A DNA stretch of 64,000 nt from Ampelocalamus luodianensis (Eukaryota > Streptophyta > Magnoliopsida > Poales > Poaceae), in assembly GCA_036346255.1 (NCBI GenBank), contig CM070633.1:41369692-41433691 (forward strand). The letters are read 5' to 3'. The position numbers and the translations under genes were made by a program. Below are positions 11,231 through 22,231 of the stretch, piece by piece (positions within the stretch are counted from its first letter, which is position 1; each line of letters starts with the position of its first letter). The notes under the pieces are model-generated. The model was given only the letters and a program-made list of their open reading frames with translations, was not told where the DNA came from and searched no databases.

Positions 11231-13431
11231 TGTAATACCGCAAATGTATTCGAGAGAAGAAATAAATTAGAGACAAGGACCAATTAGAAAAGTGTTTTAA
11301 CAGGAGATTAGAGAGGGATTTACGCATAATTTCGACAACTTGGGCTATGGGCTTCCAGCCCACAGCATTTAGGCCCATGAGGGGCTGGCTACCAATAAAA
11401 AGAGGAAGGAAACCCTAGAAGTGGTACTGTAGCATGGTGTGCTACAGTACCCACCGCTGCTACAGTACCATGAACAGTACCCACCCCAATTGGAGGAAGA
11501 AGGCGATCACCCGGGAGATCGATTGGCCAAGAAGAAGGAGATCGCTGGAGGTGCCCGGCTGTTGGAGGAGGAAGAAGGTGAGGGGAACAGGACCATCTTT
11601 GGGGGGAGAGTTTGCTGGTGGGTGCTCATCGTGCCCGGCAATCGGTTCTTCAAGGGTAACCTCGTTTTCCCCTTGTTTAGATGTTTTAGCGCTTAATTGT
11701 TCTATATCGGTAATTTTATCGCCTAAGGGCAGATCGTGTTAGAGGGACGTTTTGATATAGTTAAGTGTGGATTCAGTCTCGGATGTCTCCTAGGACGTTG
11801 TAGAGGACGTCAATAGCTTTCAATGAAGTGCTAGAACGTAATTTTTGGACCTCTGTAGCAAAAGTTATGAATTTAATGGTGCGGCTGTTCTGCAACCCTG
11901 TCAGTTTCTGGACAGGTTTTAGTAATCTGACCTTTGCGATCAGTTAAAGAGATAATTAGAGGATCTCAGTATAACAAAAGTTGTAGATAATTGTCGTAGC
12001 TTTCAGGGAAGCACAAGAACGCGAAATTTGGATGAACGAGCTGAAAGTTATGATAGTTTTAGTTCTCTGTCCAGAAAGTCTGACGTGAAATCGATGTTTT
12101 GTTAATCAGCTTAAAAGTTATTTTAGATGGCCGAATCAGGGAGGCTCACGAACTAGGTTTAGTTGGGAAATTTGATTACCTTTCAATGAAGTCCAAGAAC
12201 ACCTAATTTGGATCACTTTACGGAAAGATATAAATTTTAGAACTTGACTGTTCACATAGGGCAGTTCAGTACTTAGGAAAGTGGGGTCGGGATCGCGTTG
12301 CAATCTGCTACTTGATGTGTTCGCTTATATAATTCATATTTTTTGTTGTTGTAGTCTTAGTTTATATTCTTAATGTATTAGGTGGGGGATTGGTACCGGA
12401 GGCAGCACCGTCTTCACGTCCTCCATTCTCACGCGGTTAAGGCAAGTGCATTGTTTGATTCGTGGTTGTGATTGATCGGTCATGTTTGGATGCTTTTTCG
12501 ATATGTGATAGCATAGTGAGATTGTTGACATGATGTTGGTTTAAGATTGGTGGATGCACCAAATATGTTTATGCTCTATTGTCGTATGATGTTATCGTCT
12601 TGTGGTAATTTGATGATGATTAAATGATGAGCATGTGCATATTGAGATCATGTTGAGGCTTGGTCACGTGGTGACCAAGTATGTTTTCCTTTGAGATCCC
12701 CGTCATGAATGTGATGGGCCCGAGATCCCCACACTCGTGGAGTGTGGGCTTGAGGTCCCCATTACTTACGGAGTAATGGGCAATTGGTCCCTGTGCTTGC
12801 GAGCACAGGCATGGGTATGCGGCGACGGTTGCATACTTTTTGCATACTTTGCATTACCGGTAAAATACAAAAAAAAAAAGAGATAAAGAGAAAGGATCCT
12901 TGAGCATTGCATTTGCATGTGAGATGTTCTATTGTTGCATTTCTAGCTTTGGATACTGATGTTATAATTGTTAATATGTACTTGCTGAGTCTGTGGGCTC
13001 ACTCTTACTTTTATTGTTGTTTTAGGTACTCAATTCAAGAACGACATGCATGGGGGGAAATAGATTGATAGTCACACACTCACATCATGAACCAAATAAA
13101 GATGAATAAACTTCAGACTGTGTTTCCTATTACTGGGCGAGTTGCTCAAAGATTTATTATGTTTTGTCTCATGCAATGGGTTAAGTGTAATAATGATGAG
13201 TAGTGGAACCTTATACTTCTCTAGTTATGTTAGACACTTAGCATGATTTGATTATCTATTGAGGATTAGAGTTGATGGCTTGATTATTTGTGATTTACTT
13301 GTCTGTTGGAATCCCCGTGTAATTGATTTTACAGGGGAGGTTCCGTCGAAATTTATTAAAATTGCCTTGGTTAGAGTTATTTAAGGTTAGCTCGGTAGCA
13401 TTCCAGGCTCATGTCGGGCTAGGGTGTTACA
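11231..13431 (+). repeat. Solo LTR inserted in the TNP2 gene
   Basis: 2201 bp beginning TGTAATACCG and ending GGGTGTTACA, flanked on both sides by CTTTC (11226-11230 and 13432-13436), a perfect 5-bp target duplication. No internal domain exists, so this is a solo LTR left by recombination. It shares family features with the solo LTR at 44443: ccaataaaa plus aaaccctag near the start, and a tandem hairpin array in the second half. Translations are not coding; the 102-codon ORF at 11434 is inside the GA-rich leader. Confidence 0.95.
12659..12836 (+). other. Tandem array of six short hairpins inside the solo LTR
   Basis: Stems: CTTGGTCAC (9 bp, 12659/12671), CCCGTCA (7 bp, one mismatch, 12699/12712), CCCACACTC (9 bp perfect, 12728/12740), CCCATTACT (9 bp perfect, 12758/12772), CCTGTGCT (8 bp perfect, 12790/12802), GTATGC (6 bp, 12815/12831). 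The middle four start 29, 30 and 32 bp apart and follow a shared spacer of the form GAG(A/G)TCCC. Stems differ in sequence yet keep pairing. See findings. Confidence 0.85.
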
Positions 13432-14239
13432 CTTTCTGTATAATCTGCTCTTCACCGTGACTGGTCCAACATGTATACCCTTTTTTGAAACCCCTTCGAA
13501 TCAAGTGCCCTACGATCTGTGCCGGTTTGTTAAAAAAATTTAGATTACCGCAATCAATGCATGGACAGTACATAAATTATATTCCCTTATTCAACATATC
13601 CTGCTCCGTGGCTCTTTTAAAAGCAATCACACCATTAATGTACTCTTCACTCACACGGTTCGCACCGTACATCCAGTTTCGGTCCATCTACGCTACGCAC
13701 GTAACAATTAGTAGTGTTAAATTATATTAATAAACTGCAAACACGTTACTCCTCCTATTAACCAAATACACTAAAATTGATTAAAGATTAACCTAGAGCA
13801 AATATAAAGAGTTACAGATCGTTACCCTCAGAGCTCACGATGAAAATTCCAAATATCCCGCGAGATTCCTCACTGGCCTTCTCCTTCAGGCCACAGTGCA
13901 ATGTGAGAGTTAAGTGGATAGGGCAAGAGAAGAGCCACAGCCGAAATGCACCTCCTCCATAAGCTTTTCCCTCTTACAAAACACTCATTACCGAAACAAA
14001 GCACTCATTCACAACACCTAAACCGAGAGCTACCACCAAAGCCAAGCCTCACAAAGCAAGCAATATGCAAGCCAAATAGCCATAAGTTGCGAGGGCAACC
14101 CACAACCAAGAACAAGGCAAGCAAAACAAGCAAGCCTCCTACAGCCACCACAGAGCAAAGCTTCTCAAGCCACTCTATTCCAAACAACAGATCAGAGGCG
14201 CTAGGGCAGGGGGTCTGTCGGGTCCTGATATTTATAGGG

Positions 14240-14552
14240 TGGCATATCACAGACGGTTCATAATAAGAACCGTCTGTGATAGTTCCCCATCACAGACGGT
14301 TCTTATTACCAACCGTCTGTGATACTTCACAGACGGTTGGTATAAGGAGCCGTCTATGTGAGGCACTATCATAGACGGTTCTTATTATGAACCGTCTGTG
14401 AAGTATCACAGACGGTTGGTAATAAGAACCGTCTGTGATGAGGCACTATCACAGACGGTTCCAAAGGGAACCGTCTGTATAAGTTCAACACAGACGGCTC
14501 CTTTGAAACCGTCTGTGATAAGGCGTCCAGTATGACCTGTTTTATAGTAGTG
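14240..14552 (-). repeat. CACTA-2 subterminal hairpin array and terminus
   Basis: Consecutive units of cacagacggttcttatta... paired with aaccgtctgtga, at least eight arms in 300 bp, then the terminus. These are the transposase-binding subterminal repeats expected in CACTA elements; here they are the best preserved in the window. Confidence 0.9.
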
Positions 14553-15221
14553 TATGCTATCATTAGATGTGTTGTTGTGTTGGGTACATCACATAATGTT
14601 AATAGTTGTAAATAGTGTAGTCGTAGTACCCCAGCCTCTTAACCCTATACCCTAACCCTTAACCCTAACCCTGAAACTGTAAAACCCTAAAAAACAAAAT
14701 ACGGCTATGGCTATATATGTTGAGGAATATGTGGTTTATGCAAGAATGCAACTAAATTTTTAGAATTTTTAGATGTACACTATAAATAATTATACTATAA
14801 AATTATGTCGTAATTCCTAATTTGAAATAAATTTGCAGGTATGGCTCGTGACATTAGTGGTTCCGACTGGCCTTTCGGCCTGCTGGACTAACGCCTCAAT
14901 TTGCTAAACGGACAAGCTCGTGACCCTTGAGAATCTACGAAAATCACAAACGGACCAACCAACCTTATCACCATCCTTTTATTTCCAAAAAAAATAACAA
15001 CCTACAAACAAGATTTGCTAAATGTATTACCTACAAAAATTACCATTTATGCCCCCATAATTATTTCCATCGGATTAATAAAATAATAATATTATTATTT
15101 TAAATCGTCCAATGAGTGCGCGACTTGTTGATGTGTTGCTCAACCATTCAATGACTATTACAAGTCGCTCAACCGATATGCGACTTGTACACTTGTCTCT
15201 CAATCGTAGAGCGACTTCTAC
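14553..15221 (+). other. Spacer with telomere-like tract and GCGACTT repeats
   Basis: 14636-14692 holds about seven degenerate CCCTAA-type units. A short ATG frame at 14839 follows a TTTGCAG acceptor-like site (MARDISGSDWPFGLLD, then stop), maybe a relic of an element-borne gene. 15110-15221 has four diverged copies of 'gcgactt...tcgctcaac', probably subterminal repeats of the element whose inverted arm follows. No intact gene. Confidence 0.45.
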
Positions 15222-15335
15222 AGTCGCCCAACAGTGCAGCGACAAATGATTATTTCTGTAAAATAAAAAAACAGAGGTATATTACTGTATTTCAGAATAA
15301 AAAATAGATTATTTTTTAAAAAAATTCTCAGCATA
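15222..15335 (-). repeat. Right arm of the ~100-bp inverted repeat pair
   Basis: Inverted partner of 9345-9452. Together the arms bound about 6 kb that includes CACTA-2, so CACTA-2 probably inserted into, or was picked up by, this element. No convincing 8-11 bp target duplication was found outside the arms. Confidence 0.6.
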
Positions 15336-15833
15336 CACATATGCAGGTGTGTAGATTGGCTTGCGCGTTCGGTCTCTCTGTCCCCAGCTGTTGGTGAGTG
15401 ACATGTCTGCATCCCCTGCAGTGTTTAATCTCCAGGTCCAAGGAATTAACCCTAAAAGCGATCCATGCAGACGGATGAGCGTGATTGATATCGATCGATC
15501 ATGACACATGAATCCATATAAGTAGCACCTCGTGCTCCATCTTGCTTGCTTGTTTGCCAGCAGATGTGATATCCATGTGCATTTTGACTGTGCCAACTAA
15601 CTTTTTTGAAGGGAATGTGATGACCTCCAGAGCTATCTGATCGTGATTTGAGGAGTGATCGAATGGCTGTGGAGGCAACCCTCACTTAGAGACAGTCCTA
15701 ATAAAAGAAGCTTCGTGGGATCGAGCTGGCTGTGTCGAATTTTTCAGAAAGAAAGGACAGAAAAATTATCATTCTACCTCTTTTGTGTGAAGAGATATCA
15801 TTCTACTGATAGTATATGTTTTTTATTAACTAA
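15336..15833. other. Unassigned flank before the Helitron
   Basis: About 500 bp with normal base composition and no open frame that looks coding. It may be unique host DNA, continued beyond the Helitron at 25651. Confidence 0.4.
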
Positions 15834-15837
15834 CTAG

Positions 15838-16973
15838 CATGGTGACCCGCTCATTTGCACTGCTAGTCCATCTAATCGAAGCTTGATTTTTTTTAAGCCA
15901 GATGATCAATAGATGCATATAATTTAACATATATATACACTTGAGATCAGAGTAGTTTTTTTTATATTACACATTTATTTATTTTAGACTGTGTATTAGA
16001 TTTTTTTTAACATATTTCCTAGAGGAAGCCATGATTTAAGTGTTAGTTTTGAATGCAGATTGCATCATATGCTTTAGTTTTATTGGAAACGTCAGGACCA
16101 AATACACGCTTTGAGGTGCTTATTACCTTACCCATTTATCTGTGGCTGGTTCGTCGTTGCTATTTGTCTCTGCACCTAATACTTCAGTCCAAATCTGCAT
16201 CGATGGCCAAAGCAGTGGGTCTATGAGTGGAGCTTGGAGCCAGGATCTTGTTATGGCGCGCAGGTATTCAATGTTATCGGCCCGGGGGGCTGTTGCCTCC
16301 GCCGTCGATCTTATCTGTTTTTGTGCCCGATGAACCTCGGATGGCGACCCAGCTCTTCTCCAAATTTGCAACTACCCTGCCGAATGGTTGCAGATTACCC
16401 TGTTAGCTTTATTGGTTAAATCTTTTTTTTTTTGGATCGGCATCAAAATAAAGGTTTGTATTTCTTAAATTTGATGTCCGGGAACCGTGAAATTAAAACT
16501 ATTTGTAGTTAAATTTGTCATGGTTCTCATTGATAGCCAAATGTTAAGCATAGTCAAATATAGACACCATAAATCTTTTCATATGAGCAAAAAAGTTTTT
16601 CAATATTATCTACACAAACATTGTTGTTTTGACATGTAATAGCTATGCTTGAGATGAAATTTCAGAGAGGGGTTAGCTTGAACCAAGGAAAACATTACTA
16701 GCAAGAAAATTTTATCGGACCCCACTGAAAATTTTTAATTAAAATTTGAATTTTTTAGATATAAAGACGAAATTTATCTAAATTTTGAATTGAAAACTGA
16801 ATTTGGATGAAAATTAAATAAATCCAAAATTTTTTGTCTGGTATAAAAATTTATCGGACCCCACCGATAACACCGGTAACCGGCAGTTACCGATGAAATT
16901 TTGGTGATAGATTTTTCACTAGCTTGAACACACTCTGTGTACCTACCTGGACACAACTTGAACTTGAAAAAAG
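15838..16973. other. Helitron 3' region
   Basis: Non-coding downstream of the helicase stop. 16120-16420 is GC-richer and open in several frames (82 codons on minus, 63 on plus); it may be a captured fragment but I do not recognise it. 16685-16920 contains two copies of 'tttatcggacccca' around an AT-rich core, likely a small decayed MITE. Confidence 0.4.
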
Positions 16974-19900
16974 TTAGAAGATCTCCTTGTACACAATATT
17001 CTTGGCCATATCTTCACGTGGACAGTCAGAGTCATCGATCAACACCTTCAATCTGTCCTTATTTTTTACTCTAGATAATGTCACATACATTTGCCCATGG
17101 CAGAAGACCTGCTTAGGCAAATGTAGGCTAACCCTGTTCAGAGACTGACCTTGGCTTTTTATTTATGGTCATCGCGAAGTAGACTGACACAGGATATTGT
17201 CTTCTTTTTAGCATGAACGGCCACTTGGAGTCGCTCGGTGACATGATGATTCGAGATATTTTTACCTTGTCGCCGACGTGTGTACTTGTGATGATTTGTG
17301 CCTCGATGTACTTTTTTCCAAGCTAAGTGATTGTCATTCTCATACCGTTGCATAAACCTGCAGCCTGGTTGATGTTGCGAAGGATCATCACTGGCAGGCC
17401 GACTTTGAGCTTTAGCTAGTGGTTTGGGATTCCGGGGAACTTCAAGTTGTTTAGAAATTTGTGAGGACCCCGGTTTATTCGGCTTGTACTGTTTAACCAT
17501 CCACTTGGTCCTAACAGTACAAATCAAATAAACCAAGCCTCGAGATATGTATACTTCCTGCACTGCAGATACACACCCGTTACAAAATCATGCATCAATT
17601 CCATTCATACACATAGAGCCGAAGCAAAGCAACAACTGAAAGACATAGATAATATAAATAGAGTTATTACAAAAGAGAGGCCGACCGGCCAAATAACACA
17701 TAAGTAACTAATTTAAACAGCGGAAGCAAAAGGGTCATAAGATGGCAATAAACAAAAGCCAATCGGTGTGCCTTTACCCACAAGGCAACCAACCGGACCG
17801 CCAAGCTAATCATCCCAAATAGCGCCGCAACACAGCTCACAAAAGTGAGGCCCTTGGGGCTCACCTTCTTCCTCTGCAACAATTAATATTAAGCAAAGCA
17901 GATGAGTACAAAACTTGTTTTTGTACTCGCAAGACTGACGTGTGAGATAACAGAACTATAATTAACTACATGCAAGCTTTATTTAAGTGGATGAGGCTCT
18001 GGACTTATTTTCAGCATAAAACAAGTTTTCATTTGCAATAAGGTAATAGATTCAAAGCAAGTTTGCAATTAACTTTTATTGTTCAAATAAAAAGAGACAA
18101 TAATAACAATAGATAGGGAACAACACCAACCTAGAAGTGACTAACCCATAGTCACCACAACAATAGCATGAAGTCCCCCTTCATACCACCCATGTCAAGT
18201 TTAAGTTTTTAAAAGGTTGTAGTCTAGTTCTTGTGGGAAATAACCAAGCGTGTCCATAACCTAGGACGAGGCTATTCGAATAGTTTTAACCCTGCAGGGG
18301 TGTACCAATGTACCCACACGATAGACCGCCTTTCCACCAGCCACGGTTAACATACTTCCTTTGGTATGCAGGCACGGCTAAGTCTAACAAGACACTTTCC
18401 AATGGACGATGCTAATTAAGAGCCGCAACCCACGGGAGAAGGACACATTAGACAGCCTAACCGGTCTGCTAATGCTCCCCTCCAACACCACAAACACACA
18501 CACACAGGAACACACCCACCGACCAGCTCATAATTAACACCTCCCAGAGTACTTAGTCAAGAGAGGTTTCATATCCCCCTCGTGTGGTTAGCACGCAACA
18601 ATTGCTTGGATCAATGGCACAAGTAACTCGGTCCTTAGGGACTTAGGCACCATTCCAATCACACCCAACAGATCACCCAACATACCATTGTGCCCAAGCC
18701 AAGATATAATTTTTTGTTTTCAGTTTTTGATTCGCAAAATGGTAAAACACAAGGGTTGGACATAATGGAATAATAATAGCATTTGTGTGATCAAGATCAC
18801 CGACTAAGTCGATGATCGCCCAATACTACCGATACTAGGCACGGCTAAGCAATATTTATTCGAAATCTACTAAGTGACAAGAGCTCATCCAACGAACTCT
18901 AATCACAGCAAATAACCTAGGCTCAGGTAGTAGAGGATAATCATTTACCTACAGATTATGCAACTAGAGGCCTAACTAATCAATTTAACAACAAAATAGC
19001 AATGCATACATAGAAGTTAAACAAAATATTAGACTTTAAAAGTAATGGGATCAATGGGAAATGATCAAACTGCTTGCCTGCTTGTTGTTGTTCAAATTGT
19101 TGCGGAGGGTCGTTCTTGGGGTTACCGCAAATGTCGAAGCCTAAGCGAAAGAGCGAAAACAACCAATAAGACGAGCAACACTTAAACGAAAGAGCAAGCA
19201 AAAATTATCCAAATGCGACGAAATTTATACACAAGGTAAAACACTAATATACCTAGCCATAGAAACTGTAAAAACCTAATTTGGATTTGTGGTGCAAAAG
19301 ATATTCCCTAACAACCTATTTTCGGCCATAATTAGGTACTGTAGCAAAAATATTTTCTAGAAAGATTTTGAAGCTGAAACTTTTATGGTAACTACCTACT
19401 GGTATAGTGATAAGCCATATAAAATTTCAGGTCATTTGGAGTTATATTGAAAGAGTTATGATTTGTCTAATTTGTTTAGGGTATTCAACTAAAATATGAT
19501 CCTTATGATTTTTAAAAACAGTAAAATTTGTGAAACCAATTTTCCTAGCAAATAAACTATCAGTGGAAGCTAATCCAATTGGATTCATACAAAAATAAGC
19601 TATAGATAAAAAGATATGCATTTTACAAGTTTGCTAAAAGTTCTGAAAAACAGTATTAAGTTCACTTGTTTACTATTTTTGAAAATGGTTTTCCAGGTTT
19701 GATCATGGTCTACAATTATTTTTCCAATTAAGTTTAAGCTATAAGGAAGCTAACAAAATTGGAATCATCTAATTTGGACTTACAATGAAAAAGATATGAA
19801 AAAGAGAAACTACCTATTCACTTCAGTTTTGAGACTTAGCATTTTCGGGGATTTTCCTAACACCCGGAGACGTGGACGATTGAGAGCCGTCGATCTCAGA

Positions 19901-22231
19901 TCGGACGCTCCCGGTTGAATCCGAGCGACACAGGCACTGAGCGCGCGGAATAGGGCGGCGACGTGGAGAGCTGAGGGTCGTAGATCTCTAGATCGGACGA
20001 CCACTAATGAGCCACGTCGCCCCCGACCTGGAGCTCCGCCCGACAACAGAGGAGTTCCCGGCCGCGAGCTTGCTCGGCTCGTCGCCGGCGAGAATCGCCA
20101 TGGCGATGCCGGCCAAGGGCCAAAACGGGATCCTAGCATTAATGCGCACCTGATGGCACCAGCGGCGAGGTCAATGGCGACTGGCGCGCGCGCGGCGAGA
20201 GGCGAGGAGTGCTACGGCGAAACGACGATACGGCTAAGCTACGCGCAAATGGACGGGTGTAAAAGCTATGACGGGGTCCTATGGGCTTAGCGCGACCAAC
20301 CGGAGTCCAAACGATAGCCGGCGGCGAGCCGGAGGCTAACGGCGGCGGCGGCGCGACCGAAACAGGAACCACGCCACGCGGTGCAAAGCAAAAGCTAAAC
20401 GGGAAAAGCTTAAGCTCACGGTGGTCACGAAGACGATGACGGGGTTGGGGTGGAGGAGGATGATCGAGCAGCCGGCGACGAAGTCCGGCCAGCGTCACGA
20501 AGAGCTTCACCGTGGAGGGGTCAACCAGGCCAAGCTAGCAACACCGGTGGTACCATGAGCTTCGCAATACCACGAGAAGCTCCGGAGGCGTGGATTGGGA
20601 AATGGAGGTCTTCTGCGTCGGAGAAGAAAGGGGCACCGCGGCGAAAATGGGAGAATCCCAAATTAGCTTCCTCCTGAAAAGGATAAGCCAAAACGGGTGA
20701 GGGTTAATGACCAGTGAGGCGAGAGGAAGGGGTTGGAGCAAAAGCCGAGCAGGAGAGCCACTGGAGGGTGAGCTTCACCGAGGAGCTCCGAGCTCGGTAA
20801 TGGCGGTCGAGGGTGTTTCGTCGACTGGAACTCAAACACGCACCGAGAGTGCTAGCTAGAGCTCAAGGGTGGGTAAAGGAAGCTAAGGGAGGAGGCGGGG
20901 AGCTTATGTAGCGGAGGGGAAGCCAGGAGCAACGGCAACAAGCCTCGGATGCTCAAGTCCACCGCGGGGACGCTGAGCGCGATGGGAGCAGGTGAGCAGT
21001 AGACTTTCGGGAGCAGCCGCACGACGTGCATTTAATGCGTTGCAGAGGGACCCGTTGGACCGCGCCGAGTGGACACGACGCTGCACCTCTGCCCACGCTC
21101 CTGCGCACGCCATGGCTGCGTTGCTCGCACGAGCGAGAGGAAAACGACGACGGCCAGCTGTCCGATTTGCATCCAAGGGCTAGCGCGCGATCGCGTTGAA
21201 ACGGCATCGGCGAACGTCGACCGCCCGATTGAAATCCAACGGCTGAGAAACAGAGGGCAACCAGAGTTGTCCGAATGCTTACACGAATGAGAGCCGTTCG
21301 ATGGAGATCCAACGGCTGATGACGCGCGCGCTCGCTCGACCGCGCCGGGTGCAGTTAGTTGGCTCGGTCGAGTCAAGTGACTCGAGCCCGAGTCTGACCC
21401 GCACCCGAGGAACAGTGCAAACCAGTTAGGGTTTGATTTTTGAACTGAAATTTTGGGGATTTAATTGAGGCATCAAATCAACTCCAAAATTTATGAAATT
21501 TTAACTGGAGCTTGCTGACCTCAGGGTTAACCTTCCATAAAATTTTCAGAGATTTTTGTGCACTGAGATTTTCTCAAGAAATTCCAGAAGGTTATTTCAG
21601 AGGTTTGACCAAGGTTTGACTTGCCTCTAAAATATTTCAAATAATTTCCAAAAATTATGAAATAATTCAGAGGTGTTACCATGCAACCCTAGAACCAAGG
21701 AAAATTATTTCCAAGGGTTTGACACCAGACTTGACCAAGGAGGTTGTTGACTTTAGATAATTGAGGGTTTTGATTTTGAATTTTCCAAAATTCTTTTACA
21801 AGAATTTTCAGAGAAGTTCAAAAGCACAAGGATGTAAGAAAAGTTTTAATTTACCCTCAATTTCTTACATTTGAAACACAAGCCAAAATGGGGATGTTAC
21901 AAAATTCCATTGGATACATGTGCTCCATGCCGTTGTTGTTCATTGTTGCTTTGCACACAGTGTCATAGCTTAGGTAAGTCACCTCTTCACCTTGTATTTT
22001 TCTCATTATGTACTCATTTATCTCCTGGGTCGTTTTGTTCCTCGAGCACAATATTGCTCTTTCTTCTAGGAACTCTCGCCCACGGTAGTTGTCTAGCAAG
22101 TTGGGGTATGTGCTTTTGACGATAGCTTCTTTTAGGTCATCTCGGTTTTCTAGCAGGAAGTTTTTTGGGATTTTTATCCACTCGTCCCCTTCATCTGATG
22201 CAGTCGTTCCATCACCGATTTGTAGTATTAT
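16974..22231 (-). pseudogene. Helitron helicase (PIF1-like) C-terminal region, split by a solo LTR
   Basis: The upstream part (22231 to 21902) reads IGDGTTASDEGDEWIKIP, then NLLDNYRGREFLEERAILC and NEYIMRKIQGEE, the SF1B helicase region before motif V. The downstream part (17459 to 16974) reads KLKVGLPVMILRNINQAAGLCNG, then AMTINKSQGQSL (motif V/VI region) and VTLSRVKNKDRLK, ending at TAA 16974-16976. The solo LTR sits exactly between them, with AAATT on both sides, and the frame is the same on each side. A stop lies in LTR-proximal codons (NH*LKLKV). The N-terminal Rep and Walker motifs are absent: the reading frame is lost at 22232 where another insertion begins. The 5'-3' helicase would act in rolling-circle transposition; this copy cannot. 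Confidence 0.88.
17460..21901 (-). repeat. Solo LTR inserted in the Helitron helicase
   Basis: 4442 bp; on the minus strand TGTAACATCCCC...GGGGTCCTCACA, flanked by AAATT at 17455-17459 and 21902-21906, a perfect duplication. Same family as the LTRs at 34384, 49887 and 59890: shared 'ttaccgcaaatgtcgaa', the block at 18272-18283 (CTATTCGAATAG) and the end sequence. The GC-rich 19850-21370 part gives many overlapping ORFs on both strands; none is believed coding. The GC-rich zone is probably the promoter/leader part of the LTR. Confidence 0.95.

Larger units (their letters stand above)
9454..13687 (-). pseudogene. TNP2-type CACTA transposase, N-terminal and middle part, disrupted
   Basis: The protein starts MDRNWMYGANR at 13687, typical of plant TNP2 transposases, followed by YCPCIDCGN and GHLIRRGF (the N-terminal zinc-binding region), with a TAA stop after 36 codons. 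A solo LTR interrupts it between 13432 and 11230; the TSD CTTTC flanks the insert and the frame resumes on the other side. Then come an acidic linker with three tandem copies of a NND-(I/N)-(A/V)-EEV unit (11130-11230), a stop at about 11005, and the transposase core: CPNDCILYRKEY, SADMNPFG-like (seen as STDGMNPFG), and HVEKNVCDSLIALLL, up to MLPV at 9454. At least one frameshift lies near 10300. The catalytic C-terminal half is absent, so it cannot be active. Confidence 0.88.
9454..14552 (-). mobile_element. CACTA-2 remnant with transposase
   Basis: The 5' end (minus strand) is CACTACTATAAAACAGG at 14552, followed by a dense hairpin array (14240-14545) and then a transposase gene starting at 13687. 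The element stops mid-transposase at about 9453, where an unrelated inverted repeat begins, so the 3' half and 3' terminus are missing. It is further split by a solo LTR (11231-13431). Sequence between the gene start and the array (13690-14240) is leader with no other gene. Confidence 0.8.

Noticed and set aside
12659..12836. CRISPR-like array
   Set aside because: The units are hairpins with differing stems and no identical repeats or unique spacers, in a plant LTR.
14240..14545. Satellite or CRISPR-like array
   Set aside because: These are standard CACTA subterminal repeats next to a CACTA terminus.
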